This document shows positions 22,620 to 34,560 of a DNA stretch of 64,000 bases, piece after piece. The translations under genes and the position numbers were made by a program. Below the pieces are notes generated by a model. That model worked only from the letters and a program-made list of their open reading frames with translations, had not been told where the DNA came from and did no database searches. Where the stretch lies: contig NW_006498527.1 of NCBI RefSeq assembly GCF_000471905.2, forward strand, positions 4,010,529 to 4,074,528. The letters run 5' to 3'. This DNA comes from Amborella trichopoda (taxonomy: Eukaryota > Streptophyta > Magnoliopsida > Amborellales > Amborellaceae). Position 1 is the first letter of the stretch. Every line of letters begins with the position of its first letter.

Positions 22620-23940
22620 TGGTTATTTTAGGTTCGTTGGGTAAGTCAAAATATATTACGTGAAAATATATTACAAGAAAATAGGATATTTATGTATACC
22701 CAATCGTAATAAAATTGGATACCCAATCGTAATAAAATGAAAAGAAATTACGCAATATTTTTAAAAAAAAATTAGGAAATTCATTACGTATGATAATAAA
22801 TGAAAAATCCATTATGAGAGTGACAAGTAATTTTTAAAAAAATTTCGCGTATGGCTTTGCCTATCATGTTTCTAATTAAAAAAATCTTTTTAAGTCCTCT
22901 CTTTTCATAATCTCTTCATAATAGCTTATCTTTTTAAACTCGTCCCTCCATTTGAAGACATCAGCTATCATATAAAAACAAAAATAATAAAAATAAAAAT
23001 CAGTAATCGATACATTACACAACACAATCATAATAAAAAATTTCACGTGATCCGTCTTTTTTTAAGCTCGTCCCTTATCTCAAGGCATAGTGTCATATAA
23101 AAATAAAAATAACAAAAATAAAAATTAATAATCAATGATAAATTACACGACACAATCATAATAAAAACACGACACAATCATAATAAAAAAATTTACATAA
23201 CATAATCCTTATGAAAGATTACTAAAATCTCACTTGAAATAACATATCTCTTTAGGCTCATCCGATACCTCAAAATGTTATATTGTAATTACTCAACCTT
23301 CTAGTTTACTAATGAAACTTCTTCCCATTTTTTAACTCTTACCCACTGATTTTGAACTTAGTATCATAAATTTTTTGTTTATTTGAAATTATATAGAGAG
23401 ATATTTGAAAGACTTTTATCAACAATAAATAAAAATAAGGTTTATCATAATAAAATCATGTTATTCCAATCATATTGTTCCAATGACTTATAGTGTTGAA
23501 ACCAATGTTAGGTTAGAAAACATGTGTGATTGCATATAAGTGCCAAAGGTACTTAAAATAAGTAGGAAATAGTATCATGACTGTAAAATGGTACAAGTTA
23601 TTATTAAAAAATCTATTTGAAATGGTGATATTATCATAAATCTTTTTGAAATGGTATGATGATGATTTTAATTTAGTATTTTAGTGGAATTTTTGTGACA
23701 AAAAAAAGAAAGAAATAATAATTATGCATTTTAGTGGAATTTTGTGACAAAAAAGAAAGAAACGATAGTTTATAGGCACATGTTGGTAAAATGTTGGTAA
23801 TGCCTTTCCTATATTTATTTCAGACATAGCCAAACAATAACAATGTATTTCCTATGTTACATATAAGTATTAACCAAACAGTAACAATCCATCCACAGGT
23901 AATGTACTACGCCAGTAATATATTTTCAGGTATCAAAACG
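22620..23940. other. AT-rich intergenic DNA with short direct repeats
   Basis: No gene seen. Two related blocks, about 22,970-23,050 and 23,090-23,200, share ACACAATCATAATAAAA and the preceding ATAAAAATAAAA-rich stretch. A second duplicated block, containing TTTTAGTGGAATTTTGTGAC, lies at about 23,680-23,770. Confidence 0.7.
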
Positions 23941-23941
23941 G

Positions 23942-24222
23942 GCCCTTAATGTTGAAAAACTTTCCAATTGATCGAATATGCTTATAAATAGTATATCTTG
24001 CAATAAATTATCTAAACCGTTCATTTTCAAGATTTTCATATATTTATGGATCCACTTAATTTTAACTATTTTTAAATTTTAAAATTTTATAATTAGATAT
24101 AAAAATATATTTTCAAATAATCTTAAAATATATATATATACTAAAAATATATGTTATGATAAAAATTGGAGGTGCACCTTAATTGGATTGTTTAATATTG
24201 CAACCCTATAGAAACTGCACCT
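23942..24222 (+). mobile_element. 5'-truncated MITE, family M1
   Basis: Shares with full M1 copies the internal TTAATGTTGAAAAACTTTCC and the GGTGCACCTTAATTGGATTG block, and ends TATAGAAACTGCACCTTT like them. The usual GGAAAAAGTTTATATA start is missing. Confidence 0.7.
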
Positions 24223-24409
24223 TTACAAAAGGCCGTTTTAAGAGGGGTATATACGGAGAGAAATGGAATTTTCCTTGTTTCTCAGTTGAGACTATTTTTA
24301 TTCATATATGTGTCATAAATGGGGCAAAGGGCCTTTGTTTGCCTACAGGGCATTTTCGTCTTTTCAGATGAAATAGCGAGCAACATAAGCAATATAATCA
24401 TTTGTAGAT

Positions 24410-24549
24410 AGGGATGGAAATATTTCGGGTCCGGTTGGACCTAGACCTGGAACCGAATAATATTTAGATTCAAATTTTAGACCCATATCTGCACTCAAAG
24501 TTAGGTCTCGGGTCTACCTGTCGGGTCCTTAGGTCCTTTACCACCCTTA
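24410..24549. mobile_element. Short MITE with TAGGGATGG-type ends
   Basis: Starts TAGGGATGGAAATATTTC and, reverse-complemented, ends TAAGGGTGGTAAAGGACC. The interior is rich in GGGTC and GGACC motifs. Length about 140 bp. Terminal sequences like these are known from hAT-related plant MITEs. The flanks give only a weak target-duplication match. Confidence 0.5.
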
Positions 24550-24971
24550 TTGGTAGTGGTCTGGTCACAATAAATGACAAAAATAATTTGGTGCTTTTTT
24601 TTTGCCTTTTTGGGGGGTGATTTTTCATTAGGATTTCTGGCTATGACCTCCTGTGTCCCTTCTAAGCAAGGGCCTCAAGGTGGTGAGTGTAGTTTGCCAT
24701 GATATAACGTTTTGAGTTTCATTTATACAACATAAAAAATATTTATTCTCCTTTGAACTATTCAAGAAAAAGCTAGTCACAACAATCTATCATGGTCTCC
24801 TTCCAACAGTCTTCACTTTTTCTAGACCAAACATTTGAGATGGTCTATTTTTTTCTTTTTTTAATTGTTAGCAACCTTTCATTGCTGAAATATGTAGTAC
24901 ATCAAATGCACAAAACTTCATCCTAGTACATTTGGGATTGGATAGAACCATACTTTTTTAAGCGATCTACT

Positions 24972-25165
24972 GGAATTGTTTACCTTTAGTACACCAAGGT
25001 CATAATTATATTTAAGTCGTCGAATGTGAGAACTGTCAACTTAGTGTGTACCACAAAGCTTAGAGATTGTTTTTAGGATACACTATTAACCATTTGATTA
25101 CTTATTTAATATGCAATGGCAATTGTGACCTCCTTGCAGCAAAGACAAATATTCTTATTGTATAC
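24972..25165. mobile_element. Fold-back MITE, family M2 (diverged copy)
   Basis: The left arm holds TTTACCTTTAGTACACCAAGG. The right arm, reverse-complemented, reads GTATACAATAAGAATATTTG and then GTCTTTGCTGCAAGG. It resembles the better preserved M2 copies at 25,723 and 52,866. Confidence 0.5.
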
Positions 25166-25722
25166 TTTTTTATATTTTAATTTTTGCCAATTTTCTATAA
25201 GCCCCGGAAAACAAATGACCACTATTAACTTGAGAGAGAGCATTCAGATATCTCCCTCATACTAACTAGCCGCACTAAGCTATCACACCTTCAGCTTCTT
25301 GATCTGCTTTTTGGTTTTCCCCCTATACACATGGTTGTACGCCACTTTTTTTTCCAACCCCAACTCTACAGTTCCATCTAGGAATGAATAAAATTCCAAG
25401 GAGGTCTTGCACTCCTCTTGCATCACATAAGTATGTTAGAAAACTCCCCTTCCCCTATCAAATCATTTTTTGACTGTCACTCAATGGTCATCTCATTCCC
25501 TGTAATAAAGATTTTAAGTTCAGCCTCCATGATGTTGCACTATCGACATTGTCCCAAGTATGTGAGCAGTGTGTGTGACTTCTCTCATCCGTTGTCGGAC
25601 CCAGGATTACCTATAGCACTTAAAACTCAGTTTCAACCAATCATCCTATGGTGGTTGCCATCCTTCCCTCATTGGTTTCATGATATAATCTCAGCACTAT
25701 CTTGGTACTATGCATAGGGACT

Positions 25723-25940
25723 GTATACAATGAGACAATTTTCTTTTAATACAAATAGGTCATTTATTTATAACCATCCAATGTGAAATATGATGGCTTG
25801 GATGTGTTATAAAGTTTGACAAAAATTATTTTGAACTTTGAGCTTGGTCAATGGAATAAATGTAACCACTCAATTCACATATGATGGTCAAAAATAATTA
25901 TGACCACATTGCACCAAAGATAAATGGTCTCACTGTGTAC
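25723..25940. mobile_element. Fold-back MITE, family M2
   Basis: Left end GTATACAATGAGACAATTTT. Right end, reverse-complemented, GTACACAGTGAGACCATTTA. The arms also share the ACCATCCAATGTGAAAT-like block. No protein is encoded. Open frames at 25,418-26,301 overlap this region and match nothing. Confidence 0.65.
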
Positions 25941-26652
25941 TTTTCCTCCTACATAATGCCTTCCTTGGTGACTCCCCCAAATTCCTTAATTGTCATTGCC
26001 CATGATCCTATTGTTGCTATGGCATTTGATTTTATGTGGCTTCCAAGAGCAATCCTTGAAAATATCTATGATTATTTTCTTTCCATACCTTCCAAAATGC
26101 TTCCACTTGAAACATTTGCCTCAATGGCTTACATCATTTTTTCAACTTGGGATGAGGCTACTGCAATATGAAATACATTGTAGTCATTGGCACTATCCAA
26201 TTGAAGTCAAATATAACAAATGCTCAATTTCAAATCTCCAATTTGAAGGGATAGTGAAGAAAAAGATGGATAAGAATATCCTCATCCTCAAAAGGTTCTA
26301 GAACCTTATGACATGAATCCTGAGGCATCCGTCCAATTACATGTTTTGATCCAAAAGATACGTTTGCCGCACGTGGGACAATTTTATCAATCTTATGTAG
26401 TGTTTCAGTAAAAATAGCTATTGTTTTCCAATAATAAATTGCAACGAACAGAAGTTTAAACCATTGAAAATCTTATTTCCGTGTAAACTAGTATAGATTT
26501 TCTAAGTCAGCTGGATGAGTTTTTATAGGGACGGGGCTTCTATGACATTTTTACGATTGGTGGGTATGGTTCATGGTGCATGGGATATGGAGTACGATGG
26601 ACTTCCAGGTCAAAGTGGTTCATGAAATAAAGGCTAAAGTAATCTTGTCGGG

Positions 26653-26672
26653 ATATATATATATATATATAT
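26653..26672. repeat. (AT)n run at the left edge of the pararetrovirus fragment
   Basis: Ten AT units. Virus-like coding begins within about 25 bp to the right. A similar run bounds the other end at 29,836. Confidence 0.9.
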
Positions 26673-26694
26673 TTTGTTAATACTTTAATATATA

Positions 26695-27960
26695 CCATTG
26701 CCCTACATTTTATAGGTAATACTGCTATCTTAGCAGCAAGATCTGCTGACCTTTTATCAAACCTTAGATGTCTTCCATTATCCCATTATAAATGGTATAA
26801 AGCCGTTTTCTTTTCTCGTCTACTTATACGAGAAGATAGCCATTTAGATCATTGGAAAGAAAAATTTGTAGCCGGCTTACCTTATCTATTTGTTGAAAAA
26901 GTAAAAGAACTTTTAAAAAGTATGCATGGTGGAACAATCAATTATTCTCAATATACTTTAGGAGAATTATCAACGGAAATATGTGCTGAAGGATTAGCCT
27001 TATGCACAGATATGAAATTAAAGAAACAAATCGATAAACAAAATATAAGTGGCAAAAAAGAATTAGGAGATTTCTGCGAACAGTTTGGTTATTATATTGA
27101 CAAATTAAACCTCATGATTTACATAAATTCCATAAACGAAAAAAACATAAATACAAAGATAAACCAAAACAGGATAAACTCCAACACTTGTCCAAACGAA
27201 AACATAAATTTACCAAAAGATTTGCCTCTACTAAATCATCGCAAAGAAAAGATAACAAATTACCTGTCTGTCATAAATGTGGAAAAGTTGGCCATTACAA
27301 AAGCCAATGTAAAGTTAAAAAGAAAATTGCAGCTGTGATCTTAGATGAACAAATAAAAAATAAGATCTATGATATCATACAAATATATCATTCTCCATCT
27401 AGCTCAGATTCAGATACAACTTCCTCTAGTAGTAATACATCTTTTCTTGGTAACATCCATGATGAAGAGCTTTATTGGTCAAATATAAGTAATTCTGAAA
27501 ATGATGAAGACTTATGTAAATGTCCTTCTTCCACTAATAATCAATGTCCTATTTCCAATATTCACACTTTGACAAAAGAAGACAATATCATATTAGATAT
27601 AATAGAGAAAATTTCTGATCTTGATGAAAAACGAGAAGTCATAACTCAGTTTATCAATCTGGCTAAAACAAAATCAAAACTCATTCCTTTAATCAAGATT
27701 CAAGATGAATATAATTTTTCTGATATAATGAAACGAATAAGTCAACATGAAGCTTACCAAAAGGAACCTACTATTGCTGACCTCAAGCAAGAAGTAAATA
27801 CAGTAAAGGCAAAAGTTGCTCACTTAAAAAATCGAATACAAATTCTAGAACTCCAAAATGAAACCCTAGGAATAGAAAGTGATACAGATTCTCTTGAATT
27901 TGATCATCTCATCAGAACATCTCATCCAAAACATAGAGAAAAATCAACGAGTAAATCTGT
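26695..27960 (+). pseudogene. Endogenous pararetrovirus: capsid/nucleocapsid remnant
   Basis: The first part (to about 27,120) resembles the capsid core of Caulimoviridae, with the conserved HWKEKFVAGLP and TEICAEGLALCTD segments and a KELGDFCEQFG block. The frame then shifts by one. In the second open frame (27,188-28,126) a lysine-rich stretch leads to a complete zinc knuckle, C-x2-C-x4-H-x4-C, at residues 28-41, which in this family binds the viral nucleic acid. A serine/aspartate-rich acidic stretch follows, then a predicted coiled coil at residues about 195-230. The capsid's N-terminal part and everything 5' of it (movement protein, leader, tRNA-binding site) are absent. An in-frame stop near 26,713 and the frameshift near 27,120-27,190 show the copy is dead. 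No integrase exists anywhere in the segment, which separates it from Gypsy retrotransposons. Confidence 0.88.
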
Positions 27961-28522
27961 AAATGTTTTGAATAAAGTCATTACACAAAAATGGTTTATC
28001 TTAATTACAATTGTTATAAATGATGAATATGAATTTCAATCTCTAGCATTAGTAGATTCAGGAGCAGATCTCAACTGCCTCAATAAAGGATTAGTTCTTA
28101 CTAAATATTTTGGTAAAACAACCTAGATCTTGAATACTGCTGATAGAAGCAGACTGTTTATTAAATATAAACTCTCAAATGCTAGAATCTGTAATGAAGG
28201 CTATTGCTTCCCAACTACTTTTATAATGGTCAAAGGACTCAGCCAAGCTGTAATCCTTGGTGTACCTTTTCTCACCCTTTTATATCCAATGACAATCACT
28301 CAATCAGGAATTGAAACAAGTGTTCATGACACTCTTATTAAATTTGATTTTATTGATAAACCAAAAATCAAAGAAATCAATACAGTTAAAAATCATATCA
28401 AACAAAAAGAAGATTTTTTAGGATCATTACAACTTGAAATCAAACACAAGGATGTTATTGAAAAACTCCAAACTCAAGATATGTTACAAAAAATACAACA
28501 ACTTAAAAGTATTATTGAATAA
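27961..28522 (+). pseudogene. Endogenous pararetrovirus: aspartic protease region
   Basis: The end of the first open frame contains LVDSGADLNCL, the active-site D-S/T-G-A motif of retropepsin-like proteases that cut the viral polyprotein. A TAG at 28,124-28,126 breaks the frame just after it. The same frame then stays open to 28,522 with the protease C-terminal half (AVILGVPFLT, a typical hydrophobic ILG-type motif). Further stops (TAA at 28,520-28,522 and others before 28,640) and a one-base frame change separate it from the reverse transcriptase. Confidence 0.82.
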
Positions 28523-28559
28523 GAAATATGTCATGAATTACCAACTGCTTTTTTGGAAT

Positions 28560-29228
28560 GGAAAACAGCATATTATTGAATAACCATATGAATCCGATTT
28601 TAATGAAACAAAAATCCCAACAAAAGCTCGCCCTATTCAAATGAATACGGAATTACTCCAAACATGTCATACAGAAATCAAATATCTCCTTCAAAAGAAG
28701 CTTATTCGTCCAAGCCTATCTCCATGGAGCTGCTCTACTTTTTATGTCAATAAAAATGCTGAGCAAGAACGAGGAGTTCCAAGATTAGTCATCAACTATA
28801 AACCTCTCAATAAAGTCTTACAATGGATTCGATATCATATTCCCAATAAAAAAGATTTATTGGATCGATTAGTACATGCTGTTATCTTTTCAAAATTTGA
28901 TTTAAAATCAGGATTCTGGCAGATTCAGATAAAAGAAGAAGACAAATATAAAACTGCTTTTAATGTTCCATTCGGACAGTATGAATGGATTGTAATGCCA
29001 TTTGGTCTTAAAAATGCTCCGTCTAAATTCCAGAAAATTATGAATGATGTATTCAATCCTTATTATAAATTTATGATTGTCTACATAGATGATGTATTAG
29101 TCTATTCAAATTCTTTAGATCAACATTTCAAACATCTTCATACTTTTATTAATACAGTCAAACATGCTGGTTTAGTCGTTTCTGCAAAAAAACTTAATTT
29201 GTTCCAAACTAAAATCAGATTTCTTTGA
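28560..29228 (+). pseudogene. Endogenous pararetrovirus: reverse transcriptase
   Basis: The reverse transcriptase domain is nearly whole in one open frame (28,641-29,228). Motifs in order: RPSLSPWSC, RLVINYKPLN, KFDLKSGFWQI (first catalytic Asp), MPFGLKNAPSKFQ, and YIDDVLVYS (the catalytic Y-x-D-D pair). A TGA at 29,226-29,228 falls where the family has Gly in its F-L-G motif, a one-base change. It is followed in the same frame by the connection and RNase H domains. Gene order (zinc knuckle, protease, RT, RNase H) matches Caulimoviridae. Which genus is nearest needs a phylogeny; badna-, tungro- or florendovirus-like groups are all possible. Confidence 0.92.
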
Positions 29229-29835
29229 CATAATATTAATCAAGGAACAATTATCCCAATTGATAGATCAATTTTATTTGCTGATAAATTTCCTGATAAA
29301 ATTTTAGATAAAACTGAATTACGACGATTTTTAGGATGTCTAAATTATATTAGTAATTTCTATCAAAATCTTGCTATAAAAGCTAAACATTTATATGATA
29401 GGTTAAAAAAGAATCCTCCACCATGGATGGATATCCATACGTTGGCTGTTCAACGTCTTAAATTGAAAGTCAAGGAATTACCTTGTTTAACCTTACCTAA
29501 TCCTATTGCTTTTAAAATCATTGAATGTGATGCTTCAGAATTAGGCCTAGGTGGCATACTCAAACAAAAATCTAATTCCATTGAACAATTAATTCGTTTT
29601 ACTTCAAAAGCATGGAATCCTACACAAAAGAATTACTCTACTGTCAAAAAAGAATTACTTGCCATTATACACTGTGTCACGAAATTTCAAAGCGATATTT
29701 TAAATCAGCACTTTTGTATACACACTGATTGTAAAGCTGCAAAGGACATTCTGCAAAAGGATGTTCAAAATCTGGTTTCCAAACAAATCTTTGCTCGTTG
29801 GTAAGCTATTTTATCTGCCTTCGATTTTTCTATTG
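29229..29835 (+). pseudogene. Endogenous pararetrovirus: RNase H remnant, 3' truncated
   Basis: In the same frame as the RT after its TGA. LRRFLGCLNYISNF belongs to the RT connection; the RNase H domain follows with the acidic residues of IIECDASE, KKELLAI and HTDCKAA, then SKQIFARW. A TAA at 29,802-29,804 interrupts the conserved stretch after FARW. The recognisable protein continues about ten codons further and then runs straight into an AT repeat at 29,836. The terminal ORFs expected after RNase H, if any, are missing. Confidence 0.88.
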
Positions 29836-29853
29836 ATATATATATATATATAT
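29836..29853. repeat. (AT)n run at the right edge of the pararetrovirus fragment
   Basis: Nine AT units that cut directly into the RNase H reading frame. Together with the run at 26,653 it brackets the viral segment. Confidence 0.9.
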
Positions 29854-30065
29854 TATTTCTTATTTTTCACCCATTTTTATTTTGGCAATGATCACTTACA
29901 AGTAGTGTTGTTACAATAACTCATGCTTCAAAGTAAAATAAAACCAATACCTTAAAACCTTGATGCCACTAAAGTAATTTTATTTAAACAAATAAAAATA
30001 ACCACTAGTTCATATGCTTGTGAATATAAAGACAATCAAATTAAATATACAAGAAACAAAAGATA

Positions 30066-30238
30066 TGTTGGAGATTACCTCAACCGTGCTTGTTACATCC
30101 AATTCCTAGTCACCACCATGCGATAGCGCGGAATCAACGATAAACCTTCAATCTCAACCGAGAAAGCAATTTTAGGCCAAGCCCTTCAAAGGAACTATGA
30201 ATTCCTACTCATCACAAAACTAAGCTTTTTTAAAACAA

Positions 30239-30273
<35 letters not shown>

Positions 30274-31732
30274 CTTCTAGGTGGGGCGTGCCCCTTAGGC
30301 TATCCTAGAGAGAGAGATCTTAAGAGGTGGGTCATTTCCTAACAAAACTAGAGAGAGAAGAAAAAAAAACAAAAAAAAAAAAATTTGGTGTAGAGATTGT
30401 CATAGGCGATGGTCCTCTATTTATAGAGCAATAATGCAATTAGGGTTTTCCATGACTTACCTCTTCTTATGAGATTGAACATGAACCATTAATCTTGGGT
30501 GACTTGTGAGGTGAGAGATTTTAGCCCTCCATTTCATAGATGGACCATCAATATTATGGAATGTGTTTTAAACCATTTTCCCATCAATATAAATTAAATA
30601 AAATAATTTCAAATAAAATATTGTGCATTCTAAAATAAGGCACAAGCCTTCTCATACTTTCCAAAAAATCCAATCAAAACTTCCTCAAGCCAATTTCTTT
30701 CAAAGTCACATAGAAATTAGCCTTCCATGTCAAAGGTTGTCATATCTCAAATAATGTGAATTAGAAAACTCTCAAAAGGGTGGGGCGTGCCACCCATAAG
30801 GGAATCTCATAGCCCCACCAATTAAACCATGGTGGGCCCATATGCATAATGGGCCCCCATGTAATTTTAAATATTTTAAATTCTTAATAAAAGAATTTTC
30901 ATAATTTATTTGAATATTTGAATCACTGTAAAATCAATATCTCTATTTTTATAAATCCAAATTTGATAAATAAAATGTCTAAGTATTTATAAAAATTAAA
31001 ATAATAATTTTAAAATAATATATGCTATAAAACAAACATAATTAAATTCACTAGATGAGAAAATGATCCCTATAGTCTAGGAATTAAATCAATAAACATT
31101 GGGGCACTCTACCTTCAACTATGGACTACATACTACACTTGCTTTATCAAATCGATCTAGTGTCTCCCATGAACTACATTTCATACAAGGGCTCATTAAT
31201 GAGTCACAAAGTTTAGCCGATGAGCCAAGGGTTTGTAATCCCAATCTGTGGATTACAGGTTTTCCCCTAAAGACGTTCTAAGGTCATATAGACCTGATGC
31301 GACTACCGCTTCTATGGTGCATAGGGGTATCTCTCGCACATGCGTAAACTCCACCCTAAAAGGTGGTTCACTTTTTCAAAATGGTGATCATTATGCATGT
31401 CGTGTGATGGTACATGGATAAGGCTTTGACCCCCGTCTCTGAAGGCCATCATCACACACAAGGGTCGTACAATCCCTCGACTCACTCATCCGGGCATACT
31501 CCGACCTCATCAAAGGATAACCTATTAGAACCCTTATTGGGTAGTTTTCTATGCCCAGGTAATATAAGTTTTTTGCAACTGATTGGCCTAGCTCGTCAAG
31601 CTCAGTCTGGTATCAACAAACATATTTGCTTAGCCACGAGGGACCATACTCCCGCTGAGTTCATACTCCATTATATCAAAATATTTTATTACAAGCACTC
31701 ATAAGTCCTTTAATGGCCACACTCACCCAACA
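30066..31732 (-). mobile_element. Isolated long LTR (family L1), copy 1
   Basis: A 1,667-bp unit. Read on the minus strand it starts TGTTGGGTGAG and ends GTAATCTCCAACA, so it has TG...CA ends with the inverted repeat TGTTGG/CCAACA. No polymerase is attached on either side and a related unit lies at 46,881, so it is most simply a solo LTR. The 5-bp flanks (AGATA and GTTCC) do not match, so clean insertion followed by LTR recombination is not proven. It contains a (GA)n run at about 30,242-30,271. The open frames at 31,099 and 31,414 have no recognisable product. Superfamily unknown. Confidence 0.65.
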
Positions 31733-31749
31733 GTTCCAAGTGCAGTTTA

Positions 31750-33740
31750 GGGTAGGGATGAGTTATTTTATTTCTTTTTTATGCGTAAATCGGTGGGGAG
31801 AAGGCCCCCTATCCATTTTTCATTAATCGTAAGAAAACAAATTATAACCCATTATTTACAAATCCTACAATAAGGCAACTGTGCAGCATCATAAAGTAAA
31901 GAAAGGGAAAGAAAGTCTGGAGGCCTATAGCGCCAAATGGTGGCATCTGAACAAATTGCAGCCTTTTTAATAAGTGCACCAGCCACTATATTACATGGAA
32001 AATGTGGTAAATAGACCATGAATGATTTGCGAGTCTAAATTGACAATTAGCATCTATGGTATGAAGTTCCCAAGGAGATCTACAGTAACCCTGAATAACC
32101 TGTACAAAAAGAGAGGAGATGAATGAATAACCTGTAAGGGAAAACACTCCATCTGGATAGCTAAGTAAACACCCAATTCCAATGCACGAAATTCTACATA
32201 GTTATTCGATGAAAAACCAAAGGGATGGTAAACGCAGCAACGAAACCATTATCATCTCTTCTAATGACTCCTCCATGCCATCAATGAAACCACCATCTAT
32301 TCTAATGACTGCTCCACTATCATCTCTTCTAATGACTCCTCCATGCCATCAATGAAACCACCATCTATTCTAATGACTGCTCCTTAACCTGTTATTCCCG
32401 GATTTTGAAAAGATCCATCAATATTGAGCTTGAAATGTTGAGGGTGAGGAAATGACCACACGATAGGATTGGTGGACTTGATCCTCTGTTTTCACCATAC
32501 TACTTGTAGAATTTCTGATATTGCCATTTTTGAAATGTGATAGGACTAGACCCTAGCATCTACCCAATCTCGAACATGATGAGTTATTCTTTTAATTAAT
32601 TGTTCATGCTTGATACCTTGCCTTGAAATATGCGATGACTCTGCTCCTCTCAAAGCATCCAAACTGTCGTGGAGAACAAGGAATACTAAATAATAAGAAT
32701 ACCCTCTGACTTGAATATGAAAGCTATCCATTTCCTCAATGTGGTTATAAGTGATGAGTCCGGGATGAGTCTTTTACTACATCTCTATGCAATCAATTTC
32801 CATATCCCCTGTGAAAAAATAGAACCAAGCAATAAATGGCATATGTTTTCATTATTAGAGTAACAAAAGGGACACACAGAAGCTTGGATGAACCCCTTTG
32901 TTGCAAAATAGAGTAGGCGGGGAGACGATGATAAAAGACCAACCAAGTTAACCATTTCGCCCTAGGATGACACCTAGATAACCAAAGAACTCTGAAAATG
33001 GATTGGGGGAGTCCCTGCGTGGAATAAGGTTCCATGCCTCTTTAACTGAGAATAGCCCATTAGAAGAAGGAATCCATACCAGGAAGTCACCACATGGTTT
33101 AAAAGGAATTGTGAATCCATCTCCTTCCAGGCTCTTATTAAAGGGCCTGATGTAGGAGAAGGCATATGCCAAGTCTTTGGGGAACCATGTAAGTAATTTG
33201 CTACCCTAGGTTTAGCAAGAATCCCCAAATTCTTATGAATCTGATTACCATAAGATTAAAAGGTAGACGTCTCTGATAATCAAGGATCTGCCCAAAAATC
33301 CACTAACTTGCCATAATTCATCTAACATTGTGGCGTAAGAAGTATAACCCCATTTGAATGCCCCTCCAAGCACAAAAACAGTTCTTCTTATGGCTTCCCA
33401 AATAGTTGAATTCCATAAGTGTCCCTCCAAGTCAACGTCATCATTCTTGCAATATTGAACTCATAAATTTCTCTAATCGCAAGGCCTCCTGTCTTCCATT
33501 GTGAGGTATACATTTTTCCATTTTACTAGATGCAATCCTTTCTTACTAGTTGTGTCTGCCCATCAAAACTTTCGTTGCAACCTTTTTACCATATTACATT
33601 TGTGCTATGAAATAATGAAAGATAAAATCCAAAAAATACCCGAAGAACTAAGGACCGATTTTAATAGTTGTAAATGGCTTGCGTAGGATAGGAATAAAGC
33701 CTGCCATGTCCATTCACCTTAGCTTGAAGTTAGTAGAAAT
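31750..33740 (-). pseudogene. LINE (non-LTR retrotransposon) 3' half: RT tail, zf-RVT and RNase H remnants
   Basis: On the minus strand, from right to left: an RT C-terminal stretch (MEGHLWNSTIWEAIRR, 33,245-33,430), then the zinc-binding zf-RVT domain (DFLVWIPSSNGLFSVKEAWN near 33,000-33,150, and HRLPAYSILQQRG with C-x2-C-type residues near 32,850-32,930). Last comes a plant-LINE RNase H (FKLNIDGSFQNPG near 32,400-32,440, and NYVEFRALELGVYLAIQ near 32,160-32,210). Frameshifts and stops separate every block and the 5' two-thirds (ORF1, endonuclease, RT core) are absent, so it is a dead 5'-truncated copy. It abuts the isolated LTR at 31,732. Confidence 0.82.
32251..32386. repeat. 68-bp exact tandem duplication in the LINE RNase H region
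   Basis: The unit starting ATCATCTCTTCTAATGACTC at 32,251 repeats at 32,319 and matches for at least 65 of its 68 bases. It is a local duplication after insertion. Confidence 0.92.
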
Positions 33741-33756
33741 AGTTTACCATTGACAT

Positions 33757-33960
33757 TTTTTTTTTTGACAAGGTTAATGACTTTTATCACAGGGTGTTGC
33801 AAAAGGATCAGATTACAAAATTGGAATCAAGACATTGGAAATAGACAAAGCGGACAAGGATCTTCCATATTTGGCTAATCTATAAGCTATATCATTGGCC
33901 TCTTTGTCCATTCACTTGTCACAATCACTGTTTTATCAACATCTGACCCTGTTATGTAAC
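33757..33960 (-). mobile_element. LINE 3' end with poly(A) tail
   Basis: The plus-strand T12 at about 33,757-33,768 is the poly(A) of a minus-strand insertion. The adjoining minus-strand text encodes EANDIAYRLAKYGRSLS, the end of a plant LINE RNase H domain. Only about 200 bp remain. It is separate from the LINE fragment to its left. Confidence 0.7.
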
Positions 33961-34168
33961 TCTTAATAGAAATAACCCTAGGGTTTCTACGCTTCTCAAA
34001 CCTAAAAGAGGGGAGACTGATAATGACCCGCAAAAGGATTGAAAGGCTCTCTCACTTGTGGCGCAATATTCCACATGCAAACATGCAGCCTTCAAACGTA
34101 ACCTCTTAACAATGCAAATCATCTAACCTTTATCTCTTTTTACAACAAATAATGAACACTTTATTCGG

Positions 34169-34560
34169 GGAAAAGTTTATATAGGGTTGCAATCTTATAT
34201 TGTGGAAGTAAGGTGCACCTCAAAGATCCATTAGAAAAGAGTGTTTCAAGTAAGAAAACCTTCTAAGTGATCATTTCGACTTTGAGATACATAGATATAA
34301 AGAAAAAAAAAGAATTTTAAGTAAAACAAAACTAGTGCATTTTGTAACAAGTCATTTGGACCGTCTATTTTCAAGAGTTTCAAATGTTTATAGATCCACT
34401 CAATCTATATCATTTTTAAATTTTTAAATTTTATAACTAAGGTCGAATACAAATTTTTAAACCATAATAAAATTTCAGGCACTGAAACTATATTTCTAGA
34501 CAAAATTAAAAAATGCCCCTTACTTGTACAATATAAGAATCACCTTATGTAAACCTCACC
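34169..34560 (+). mobile_element. MITE, family M1
   Basis: Starts GGAAAAGTTTATATAGGG and ends CACCTTATGTAAACCTCACC, with the family's TAAGGTGCACCTCAAAG block near the start. The 9-bp flanks resemble each other only weakly (CTTTATTCG and TTTTTATTA). A (TTA)n run at about 34,562-34,586 follows the right end. Confidence 0.7.

Noticed and set aside
25418..26301. Three plus-strand open frames near 25.4-26.3 kb
   Set aside because: One overlaps an M2 MITE; the products are hydrophobic and unrecognised; no flanking exons found.
26695..29835. Gypsy retrotransposon as the identity of the 26.7-29.8 kb polyprotein
   Set aside because: No integrase, no LTRs and a Caulimoviridae-type capsid with RNase H ending the segment; pararetrovirus fits better.
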